Assembly: GCF_000224145.3 (NCBI RefSeq)
Contig: NC_020167.2
Coordinates: 6,835,083-6,899,082, forward strand
Length of the DNA: 64,000 nucleotides
Reading direction: 5' to 3'
Source: Ciona intestinalis
Taxonomy: Eukaryota > Chordata > Ascidiacea > Phlebobranchia > Cionidae
Shown: positions 9,001 to 20,400 of the stretch, piece after piece
How positions within the stretch are numbered: position 1 is the first letter of the stretch
How the letters are laid out: each line of letters starts with the position of its first letter
Notes under the pieces: generated by a model
Seen by the model: the letters and a program-made list of their open reading frames with translations, nothing else
Told to the model about the DNA's origin: nothing
The model's database searches: none
Made by a program: the position numbers and the translations under genes

Positions 9001-12000
9001 TTAAGTGAGAATTTCTTGAGCGTTTGATGAAACGAGAGATTCCATGGATAAGACATCATTACACCATGTTGATAACTTGCCTTTCATTTTACCAACCTGA
9101 TAATTTACAACCTTACATAATATTGTAAATATTAAAGGGGTGAAGCCAATTTAGATCAATTGTTTTAACTTAGATTTAAACCCCCAAAAGATTTTGACCT
9201 CTACAAGTTCAAGGCAAAATACTAATCTTAACTGAAAACACTCAAAACGAAGCATTTTATGCAGAACTTAAACATTTTCATACCAGATGAGCCTGGTAGA
9301 AGTAACATAACAGAATATGTTTTATATTTTCTAAACACAGTTGATTATTTCACCTGTTGTTTGTCCAGTACCCTCGGTTGTACCCACTGCATATGGATTT
9401 CCTCCTCAACCTGGTATTTATTTTAGGAATTGTAAGATTGTTAATAAAAACTATTGTTTTCCCGCCACACGAGTATGAAGAGTAAATTCATTCATTAGTA
9501 TTATAAAAGTAACTTGGAACATTGTGTCAGATATTCATCAGAGTTAATTTAAACGTGAGGCCCAGAAAAAAACTATCAATTGATTTGCAAAGTCGTAATT
9601 TACTATAAGCCTACTATTGGAAAATTTTACTTCAAGTATACAGAGCCCATAATATATGGTGAAGTCTGTAAACACCAAATAAAACACAACCATAATTTGC
9701 AAATAATTATTGTACCTGATCAATGGTACCTTGCACTAAACCCAATGACATCGCTTTCATCGCTAATATTTCAACTTCCTCTACTGGGATTCCAGTGTTT
9801 GTAGCTATTTCTGTAAACTTTAAATGCCGGTTGTTTGATGGTCGTGCAAATGTCATCTGAAACAGAACACCCGTGTTATAACCATTGTCATTTCCCAGCC
9901 AATGCGAAGATAAGCAAGCTACATTCATTTAATACAACCAACATAAAGTAATCGTCCCACATACATTTCTCAGAATAATAATTTTAAAACATTTTGCAGC
10001 AGACAGCAGCTGCATGTTGGTATTAAAAAAAATAATTTATATTGAAAATTTTGATACAAAACAAGGCATACCTCCATTAAACAAAGCAACATTATCTTCT
10101 GTTTCAATTTTAACTCATTTGCGATCAAATCCGGCTAAAAATATAAAACAATGTTAATATATGCTGTTCTAAAAACTTTCTTTATTTTAATAATCCACAA
10201 TGTTCTATAACACAAGAGCTAAAAAAGTGGATATATAGTTCATTCTGCCTGATAGCAAAAGTAACAAAATAGTCATCTTTATATATATATCTTATTAATT
10301 ATATAAAATATATATATATCATAATATATGTACATATATTTAAATTTTTTTAAAAGTAAAAATAAAACTCAGTAATAGGTAACCGACATCAAGAAATAAA
10401 GATTTTATTTTATGGGTAAAGTCTAGCAACTTGGCACACCAAGTGCCTTTCGGTTCAGGCCAGGATTGGCCCATTACGATCCAAACAAAAGAAAAACCTG
10501 TGCACTCCAGTATGGACGAAGTTGATTAAGTTGTTCAATGTCACCAGAGTTGAAAGTAAGAAGTAAATCAATCAACCACTGACGTGGCGTGTCTTTCAGG
10601 GAGTCTAACACTGGGTGTTGCAACTAGGAATCAATAAGTTTTGTTTAATTAGAATTCAATGTAAAATTATCATCTACTTATTTTAAAGAAAAATGAATAA
10701 AGGAATGAATGAAACTTGTTTATCCTAGCATGGCCAGAAAACGATAGTCGTTATAACACGGGGGTAAACACCTCACACCAGCTTACGAGTTACCATGTAT
10801 GTTACTTTGTAGTTTGAAGTAATAAGTTTACTATGCTTACCAATTCTCCAAAGTTGAACACTTTATCACCTAATATTCCAGCTAAACCGAGGTTAAAGGC
10901 TCTCTCTTGTTGTTCAGGTACTGTAAGGTCACAAATGGTTTTAAAAATGACAGATATGTATGTAATGTAATGCAATATTTTATGGAAATGATGTTCTGAC
11001 ACTGTAAGGCCATAGGGGCCAAAACCACAACGCAATTTAATGTTGTGCTCTTTACATGACCCCACAGTATTAAATAAGCATTCTATTGCTTAGTAAATAA
11101 TTGAACGTACAGACCGGTTTCTGAATAAATTAGAAATTTAAATAAAATGTATTGTAGCAGAAGCAGATTTACGAAAACAAATGTTTAGTGGTAATAACAG
11201 CACAATCTCAAAAGACTTTTTAAAACGTTAGCCTATAGAAAATAAATTTGCTTTTACAATATTTGAACAACAAAAGCACAATCTATACATAAGAAACATA
11301 TCAGTAATTACTCCTCACCTGATATCGTATCCAGGTCAGTACATCCTAGATATCTTAAAGCATCTTTGTAATACTCATTGTGGTGGCTTAGTATTTGATG
11401 ATAATTACTACACAGTTCGTAATATCTTCCATGGACTGATGAAATACCAGTCAGATCACCCAATATTGCTTCACATTCTTCCATAACTTTCTGCAAATAA
11501 TTACAGAAGCTTTTGATAGGTTTGTTATAAGTTTGTCTTACAAACAGAAATGCTGATTCCAATTTTAAATCAACAAAAGTAGTTTTTGTCGCTTAGCTGA
11601 CAATTGGACCGAGCACTGAGTATGCTATTGCTATAATGTTGTACGAGAGATCAAAAAATATTAACAAAAGTAAAGTAAAGATAACCTGACTGGTTTTCTC
11701 TGTAACTATGTTTAATTCTTTGTAAAATTGCTGAAAGTAAGTGGAAGTAACAAATCCCAACTGCAGAGAGTTACATGTGAGTCGATGTGACTAGTGTTTC
11801 TGTTACCATTTTTATAATTAAAAATTCCAACCTTAGTGGCCTCAAAGTTGTTTCCAAGCAAATGAATGTTTCCAATAGCAGTTAGACACAGAAGTTTTGC
11901 TTCCAGGTTAGCTTTGCTTTTTTCTTTTATTTTCTCCAAAAATGCCAATGCCTCTGCAGAGTCTATGGAATAGTAACATTAATAGATTAGGTAGGTGTAC

Positions 12001-13034
12001 GTATGCTTTAAAAAAAAAAAAAATTTTCTAAGGATATTAAAACAAGTTACATGTTATACAGGTAAATTTTTTGTCTACCTGTAAAAACGTAAAACAAATT
12101 ATAAAATAAAACCACAAAAAAGGTCTAAAAATGGGTTTCCAAATCTAATATAAGTGTTTAAGTAAAAACAATAAAAAAGGCAAAGATTTCAGAGAAAAAA
12201 GTTTTAAATACACCCTCCAGTGAAAGTACACATTAGTTATTTTTAGAAGTTTTCACACTGTCATTGCCATTGGTATTAACTTAAAGAATTAACACAAATG
12301 AAAAATGGATTAATACCAACCTGAGAATTGGCGAATTACAAACGGACATAACATTTCCATCAGCGCAAGTGGATTTATCTTGCTTTCAAAATCACTGATA
12401 AAATGTTTGTATATATCAAGCAACATTGTTCCCTGGAATAAAAATCATAAAACTTAAATATTGTTAACTTAAATATTGTTAACTTAAATATTGTTAAGTT
12501 TTAAAGACACAGGTTTAATATAAATGAATGTAACTTGCTTCATCCTAGCGTGGCCGGTAAACAACAGGCGTTATATAACTTTATACACCACGTGCCAGCT
12601 TACGAGTTGCGAAGTATGTAACAATAACACCTTGAGGTTAGGGGGTTAGTGGTTAGCAAATAAGATGGGGGGGGGATTCTTCACTAGCACCCATCATGCC
12701 ATTCTTTAACATATGGGACAATTGTACCACAACTTGAACATAACAAATTACCTGTTTAAAGCAATCATACTTTACAAATCGAACGAGACTTTCAGTCAGT
12801 TGGTGCCACAGTCTGTATAATGAAGAATTCAGTTATCTTTTTCGAATTCCCAATAATTAATAAATTATACACAGTGTACTACATACATTTTCCGGTGAAA
12901 TAAAATGAACAAAAAAAGAACACATACTTTTTAGTGTAGAGTTCTTCAATTTGTTTAAATTCTTCCAACGCTTCAGCAGGTAAACCAGAGGTGTTAAATT
13001 CTTTTAAGAAATCTTCGGCTGATATGTTAGTCAT
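9001..13034 (-). CDS. PSMD13: 26S proteasome regulatory subunit PSMD13 / Rpn9
   Basis: Eleven exons on the minus strand: 12928-13034, 12752-12812, 12321-12432, 11832-11962, 11319-11490, 10841-10920, 10498-10623, 10072-10134, 9716-9856, 9354-9410 and 9001-9096. They give 381 residues, against about 376 in human. Hallmarks are [15 protein letters not shown] near the N-terminus, [36 protein letters not shown] followed by [21 protein letters not shown] at the start of the PCI/winged-helix region, and a tail ending QEILT. It is a non-ATPase lid subunit of the 19S particle, and its PCI domain holds the lid together. The start ATG gives [13 protein letters not shown]. It lies tail to tail with the SLC38A9-like gene. 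Introns hold SINE copies, a TA-rich tract and a 15-bp triplicate. Confidence 0.95.
9857..9932 (+). repeat. tRNA-derived SINE, 3' fragment
   Basis: AACAGAACACCCGTGTTATA to AAGCAAGCTACATTCATTT, inserted directly beside the acceptor of PSMD13 exon 9. Confidence 0.65.
10270..10345. repeat. TA-rich low-complexity tract
   Basis: Runs of (TA)n broken by short A/T words, in the PSMD13 intron between exons 7 and 8. Confidence 0.8.
10692..10812 (-). repeat. tRNA-derived SINE, 3' part, minus strand
   Basis: GAATGAATGAAACTTG, CGATAGTCGTTATAACACGG and CCAGCTTACGAGTTACCATG are the reverse complements of the standard tail, core and body. It lies in the PSMD13 intron between exons 6 and 7. Confidence 0.75.
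12451..12495. repeat. 15-bp tandem repeat, three copies
   Basis: AACTTAAATATTGTT occurs three times head to tail without a mismatch, in PSMD13 intron 2. Confidence 0.9.
12522..12632 (-). repeat. tRNA-derived SINE, 3' part, minus strand
   Basis: GAATGTAACTTGCTTCATCC, the GTGGCCGG-type block and GTGCCAGCTTACGAGTTGC are reverse-complement SINE segments. It lies in PSMD13 intron 2. Confidence 0.7.
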
Positions 13035-14444
13035 TTTTAAATATTTATTTAATGCACCTAATAAAGTAAAACGTGAGAATATACCTTTAAAGACGCGCTA
13101 ACGACAGTACGCAACATGACAAAACAAAATTCAGTTTTTAAGCCAATAAGCATAGAAATACGTCGAAATCAAGAAAGCTGGCACTAATGAATGGGCACGT
13201 TGTATTGTAAAATGATTAATAAACACGAAGAAATTTTTTTAGGGATGTCTGATAAAGGATATGCGTAATAGTAATGTGTTATGAAACATATAGAGTGGAT
13301 AGATTTTATGTTAATGTCACCAGTTAAAAGTATTCAAAACGGCGGCCAAAACTATGTTTTTGCACAACCTAAAACCACAACAGGAAAGAATTGGGCAATA
13401 ATATTTCCGAAACAAGGACCACTTAAAATGGGCAGCAACTTTAACTTACATGAAAAATTAGTTATCTTTTAAATATGAAGATTAAATTTTTGGAAACAAC
13501 GAAGAGCAGAGAATTATTTTTCAAGAAGATTTTTTTATTGGAACGCAGTAATAAAACCGATTAATATTTTTCAGATTAGTTTATTAGGTCTAAACAATAC
13601 ACAACACAAGTAAAACGGTAATACTAAAATCTCTGGTTTGTTGTTAAATTTTTCTGAAAAGTAGAAACAGGATTAAAATACCTTTACAGTTTGTGTGGCT
13701 GGCCCAAAAGAGCTTTAGCGGGTCGATTTCCAAGACGATGTCTCTGCATAAGTTCATTCACGCGGTCGTCGTAAGTTATTTCAATTTTTTAATTAGTTCG
13801 GTTTTAAGAGTTTCATACGAGTGCTCGTCCGATTAATTGTTGGCTGCAGTTGGTGCTGGAAATGTCTGCCAAGGATCCAATGCAGAAAGCGCATGTAGAT
13901 ATTTTTAGGACGGGCGATTCTTCACTATAGTGCATTACGCATGCAGATATTTTTAGATCGTGGGATTCTTCACCAAGCATTGTTTTTTATTAACAACCGT
14001 CATCATGAACCTGTAACAAGTTAAACTTGATTCCAACTTCACACTGTTCTTTTTTAAATCAAAATAACTGAAATCGGCTGCCACTCCGTAAGGCATTCAG
14101 TTAACTTCTATCCAAAAAGTCGGGACCAATTCACGTGTGTGCGATCTTGTTTTAAGAGTAAAAATGTCACAACTAATCAATCAACAACCGAAAAAGGGTA
14201 AAAAGCAATCAGTTTACCACCAAGTCCTATAACGGTTCAATGAGCACCTATTATACAGCATGAGCCACGAACTATAAAGCTAATGTGGCAGATTTGAGCC
14301 GTGTTCGAATCCTGAATACCTTTCACTGATAAAGATATCTATGCAGAAACCTCACAGTCACGAATCAAAAATACCAAGTTTGGTGTATGCATGATTATAT
14401 TTAAATTGGATTACAATTACTACAACTGCGAATCACCTCGCTAA
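13035..14444. other. Spacer upstream of PSMD13
   Basis: Between the PSMD13 start (-) and the 3' end of the WxxW/CUB gene (-). I see no certain gene. At 13690-13770 a short block is exon-like on both strands (see findings). Near 13900-13975 a short GCATGCAGATATTTTTAG-type phrase occurs twice in slightly different forms. The rest is AT-rich and featureless to me. Confidence 0.5.
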
Positions 14445-17400
14445 TCAAATATGTAGTGTCGCTCCCTGGTTTGAAATAGCTGTAAAATGGAAAAGAGTTA
14501 TTAAAATAAACACGATGTGCAAAGCATCTATTCAGTACTAACGTAAATACCACTAAAACGCTGATCTGGTACTCATATGGCAGGACGAGTGTAAAACACA
14601 GTCAGGATCCGGTGCTACAAATACGTAACAGAAAAAAACAACAAATCCAGCAAGTTGAATAATATAGGAGATGGGCAATATAATTCACCTAAAAGTTACA
14701 GAAATATAAAACTGTAAGGTATACGTTAATCGCCCACCAAATTACATACGTGGACACGAGATGTATGAAACGGAACATCCGTGCTATAACGACTGTCGTT
14801 TTTCCGGCATGCGAGGATAAGGCAAGTTACATTCATTCATTTATTCAAAATGTCAGCCTTACAGAAAAAAACAAGCACCCACAAAGTTACATACATGGTA
14901 ACTCGTATATGGGCACAAGGTGCTGTATGAAACCGAGATCCGTGTTATAACGAAAAAAATCATTCTAAAATTTCTCGAATAAAATTTGTTTACCAAATAC
15001 AATTTAGGCAAATTTATAATTTGCGTTGCGTTGAGATGAAAAACATTTTTACTATAAAAAGTATTTATTTATTTGCACTCATTTAAGGATTTCCGCAATT
15101 CTAGGTTTAAGTTATTTTTTTATAATTTAGCGTAAATAGCAAGGTATAGAATTGGGGCATACCAACGAAAAATCAAAAATTGTGCATATTGATAGAAATG
15201 CGTAAATATGATCTAAAGGTACCATCAAGGTTTCAAATACGAAACAGCCTTTGAAAAAAAATGAGTTTCAAAAAAATTCTACCGCTTGACTAAATAAAAT
15301 GGCCGTGGCGCAATGCATGGGATTTCCCATTAGAAAAAATGTCACTCAACTTTGATCGTTTTTAGTGTGTAAGATACTGAAGAAAGTTCAAATTTTATTT
15401 CTGAATTAGTATACTGAATGCTTGTTTTTTAAGAATATATGAAAATTGTATAACATAGACCTAATTATGTTTTAATTTTCGATTGAACATAGCTATATAG
15501 TAAGATGCGGGAGAGGGGACACCTTTGACACATAATAACCAAAAATCCTGAGCGTGTTTTAAAGAATTGACAACGGTCTATGAGAGCCGTGAGGATAAAG
15601 TTTCATTAAAAATCGTTGAATGTTTGTTTACTACCAAATTGGAGGAGAAAATAGATTGAAAAGGTGTATAATCTTTCCCCATCCTACTATACGTAATATG
15701 GCGACTCAGCCCCCTTTTCCCTATTAGTTAATTTTAACACTTTTTTATATTAAAATGTTTAGTATGTCTCACTGGGACCTGCTGTATTGCTGAATCAGCA
15801 TAATCTGGTGTGCAGGTCGGTTCAATCGAAAACTTAAAACATAATAAAGCTTACATTTTTATTTTTTGTTTAATATTCACAGAGAAAAAGCATTCATTAT
15901 ACCAAATCCCTAATAAAATTTTATTATTCTTCAGTAGTTTAGAAACTAGAAGCGGTCAAAGTTGAGTGCCTTTTTTTCTAATGGGAAATCCCATGCATGT
16001 CGAAGCAGCCGATTTTTTTTAATCTATCGGGTTTTATTTACGCGTTTTTTTAGCAGCTGTATTGTTTTGGGAAACTTTGATAGTACTCTTGGATCACATT
16101 AAAGCATCTCTATCCATATACAAGTTTTTATTTTTTGTTGGTATGCCCCTTTAAGAAATACTTGACAAATACTTACGGCAGCAGAATCTGATTTTGTAGT
16201 TTCGGCATCTTTGACCATTGGGTTGGTCTCGGTTAAAACACGAGAAACCTCGTTCACTCGCAGTGTTAATGTTGACCACTTGTCCGTATACTCGATAATC
16301 GATACCGGTCGTAGCGTCTACAACATCGACGCTAGCACGGTTATTGCAAATCTCTGGGTATTGTCTTTTCAAGTCCCTGAAATTTTCGCAATCGCAGTTA
16401 CCACTCGGTAGATCTCGGTTGTAAAATCGGGTCCATTGGTAACCAGTCCCGCAGGTGGGAGGTCCACCTAGTGTGGGAGATCCACCTATGAAAAAACACT
16501 GACTTAAGTTTCATTCTATGTGGGTGAGGTTTTTGTCGTGGACCTGGGATTTAGACAGATTTGGCCCATTTCTCCCTAACTTAAGATAATCGTTATAATC
16601 AGAGATATGTTATTCATTTGTATGTTGTTTTTTTGCAATCGCACAAAAATAATCCCAAACAATATATACGTGCACCATTTAACTAGATAGATTTAATCAA
16701 ACAGGAGAGGAAAGCTCTAATGAGTGAGCACATATTAAACTAAATAGCATATTATTAATTAACCTTTCTACTACAACGGTCGACAAAGCTCGATCAAAAA
16801 CAAATCAGAAGTAACCAACAAAGCGGCTTTCGGTCGCAATTGGTGAGTATGTAGCAGTAGTTAGAATGTATTCATACATGTGCTAAAACTGATGTGGACT
16901 TATGATGTATAAGGATTGATTGATCGGTGAAGATATGTGTAAATACGCTCTGTACAAACGTGTTGACTTGTAAACTTACACTAAGTAACCTTGTCGTCGC
17001 TTAAACACGTTTGTTTTGGTAAATTGGGATAAACTTTAATCACGCAGTAACTAGGTAATGTTACAAGTTAATACTAATTATATGATGTTTGACACAAAAT
17101 AATGTTTCAATTACGATAAATGATAACAAGGTATAAGAGCAGTGCTTTTATGCATCCTTACTTAAATGGTAATAGTTTGATACTCGTTATGTGGGTTCCT
17201 TATTTCACTAACACGTGTACTCCCAAATTCCCAGACAGTATAACTGCTGTTTCGACAGATCGTACGACTCGAAATCGTAAATGACAGTAACTTCTAAAAA
17301 TTATAAAATGTGTACCTGAAACTGTCCATTGCAACCTGAATCCAGATCTTGCCACACTGTTGTCGGTAAAGAAGTGAATGTAAACATATTGTTGGCCGGT

Positions 17401-20400
17401 TATTACTTGTGTTGCTGGCAGGGTTGTTCCGCAGTATTTTCTAGCGTTTGGTGCGCAGTGTGCATTAATTGTTTTTCGGACTTCGACAAAGTCATATCTA
17501 CAAAAAGCGTGGTTTTAGTTTGCCTTGTATAATCCCCCTTATAAAGTTATTACCTGCAATAACTGTGACTTTCCAAATTGAAAGCGGTGAACCTCAACGT
17601 GATGGTACGAGATGCACTTCCAGCATTAATTCGGTATCTACAATCAGCCTTATGAGGATAATTTGATGGATAGTTTGGTGAAGTTATAAAACCAGTGCCT
17701 GGTCCTCCCCCAATTGATAGTTGGTCGCAAGATGGTGTTGCTGAGGCTAAAATTAGATTTTCAATTAAACAGCGATAGTTTAGCAGATGCTGTGTAATCA
17801 GGGGATTTTGCATATTTATTTTTGCAACTTTGATCGTTGCTTTATTCATTAACGTGTTTAATTTTCTGTGTATATAGATTTTCTAATTGCATTGGGAAAA
17901 CATGTTTTTTTACCTGACACACTAAATCGGAATTGGAATCCAGTCGAATGCACGGATCTATCAGTATGGTAGTGTATGTACATGTATGGTCCACGTCCTT
18001 GGACAGTAAATGAAGAATTCCTTCCACAATATTTTCCAATCAAACGGGACGATGTAGAAACACCTTCGTAAACCGCAACGTAGTCGTAGCTGCATGTCGT
18101 TAAACAACGATGAAGAGCCGAAAATTTACGTTTTTCAATGGTATACAGTTTAAACCGACAACCTAACACAATAGAAAAAAAAACTATTTTACGGCATATT
18201 TACTTGCAACAAGTGTGATGTTCCAAGTTGAACCGTCTAAACAATACTTTGATGACGTTGGAGGTGCTCTGAGCGTTGATTCTGTAGTGACAGTTGAGAT
18301 TGTGAGGATTGTTTCCTGGATGGGTTGATGCGCTGTAGTAAGGCGAAGTGTATCCCACACCACCCGTCAAACGGGGCATGCTGCATGAAGCTCCAGGTCC
18401 AGATGTGCCTAATAGCATAAAGAAAAATGTTTGATTTTCAATCCGCATGTACACTATATAATGCAAAAGCGTATTTATGGGAATTAGATACATACAATTA
18501 GGCCTGTATGTAGCGTTTAAACAAATATATCTATACATGCTTAATCGATGAGCCTTGTGTTTTTTTAAAGTTTTATCAAGCCAGTGCCATTTTATTTAAA
18601 ATCAAATTAGATTCGTTTGTATAGTTATTGGATTTTATTTGTTTATGGCTATGGTAATTTTTAGTTTTTCTCTAATTGTAAATGACAGTAGCTTCTAAAA
18701 ATTAAAAATATAAAATGTGTACCTGAAACTGTCCATTGCATCCTGAATCCAGATCTTGCCACACTGTTGTCGGTAAAGAAGTGAATGTAAACATATTGTT
18801 GGCCGGTTATTACTTGTGTTGCTGGCAGGGTTGTTCCGCAGTATTTTCTAGCGTTTGGTGCGCAGTGTGCATTAATTGTTTTTCGGACTTCGACAAAGTC
18901 ATATCTACAAAAAGCGTGGTTTTAGTTTGCCTTGTATAATCCCCCTTATAAAGTTATTACCTGCAATAACTGTGACTTTCCAAATTGAAAGCGGTGAACC
19001 TCAACGTGATGGTACGAGATGCACTTCCAGCATTAATTCGGTATCTACAATCAGCCTTATGAGGATAATTTGATGGATAGTTTGGTGAAGTTATAAAACC
19101 AGTGCCTGGTCCTCCCCCAATTGATAGTTGGTCGCAAGATGGTGTTGCTGAGGCTAAAATTAGATTTTCAATTAAACAGCGATAGTTTAGCAGATGCTGT
19201 GTAATCAGGGGATTTTGCATATTTATTTTTGCAACTTTGATCGTTGCTTTATTCATTAACGTGTTTAATTTTCTGTGTATATAGATTTTCTAATTGCATT
19301 GGGAAAACATGTTTTTTTACCTGACACACTAAATCGGAATTGGAATCCAGTCGAATGCACGGATCTATCAGTATGGTAGTGTATGTACATGTATGGTCCA
19401 CGTCCTTGGACAGTAAATGAAGAATTCCTTCCACAATATTTTCCAATCAAACGGGACGATGTAGAAACACCTTCGTAAACCGCAACGTAGTCGTAGCTGC
19501 ATGTCGTTAAACAACGATGAAGAGCCGAAAATTTACGTTTTTCAATGGTATACAGTTTAAACCGACAACCTAACACAATAGAAAAAAAAACTATTTTACG
19601 GCATATTTACTTGCAACAAGTGTGATGTTCCAAGTTGAACCGTCTAAACAATACTTTGATGACGTTGGAGGTGCTCTGAGCGTTGATTCTGTAGTGACAG
19701 TTGAGATTGTGAGGATTGTTTCCTGGATGGGTTGATGCGCTGTAGTAAGGCGAAGTGTATCCCACACCACCCATCATACGGAGCATGCTGCATGAAGCTC
19801 CAGGTCCAGATGTGCCTAATAGCATAAAGAAAAATGTTCGATTTTCAAACCGCATGTACACGTAATGCAAAAGAGTATTTATGGGAATTAGATACATACA
19901 ATTCGGCCGGATCCCAGAATTCCCAGACAGTATAACCGCTGATTCGAAGAGATATGGGAGACTATTACTATTTACACTTTTTATTTATATTTGCACTGCA
20001 ACGTAAACAAAGTTACCGAATAGAGTGTTACCATTACTCGCTAATCAAACCATTGTTTGCACAATGGTTTAAAATTATGCTAAGTTGGGAACATTCATAG
20101 GGGGTAATCATTTAATTAAGGTTTGAGGGTTTAGCGCACGCACAGTAAAGTAATCACATAATAAAGTAATCGTTAATTACTCGCTAATTACGCGGTTTTG
20201 AATCTTAAAAATTAGTCTAAATTTTATAAAATTATTTTATGATTTATTTTAAGTAAGAGATTGAAGATTAAATGCTGGAATTAAGAATTGAGATAAGAGC
20301 AGAAACAGTCGTCCAAAAAGTAACAAGAACAACTGTTCGACGAAGAGGGATCTATATAGTAGGGTGGGGGAAGATGGGACACTTTGTCAGACGAGACTCT

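Noticed and set aside
14249-14330. tRNA-like words (a GTTCGAATCC B-box-like sequence)
   Set aside because: No convincing A box or acceptor-stem pairing at the right distance. Could be a worn SINE head, but the body is absent.
17329-19073. Plus-strand open frames repeated in both copies of the duplication
   Set aside because: They are antisense shadows of the CUB exons. The minus strand carries signal peptide, domain motifs and in-phase splicing.
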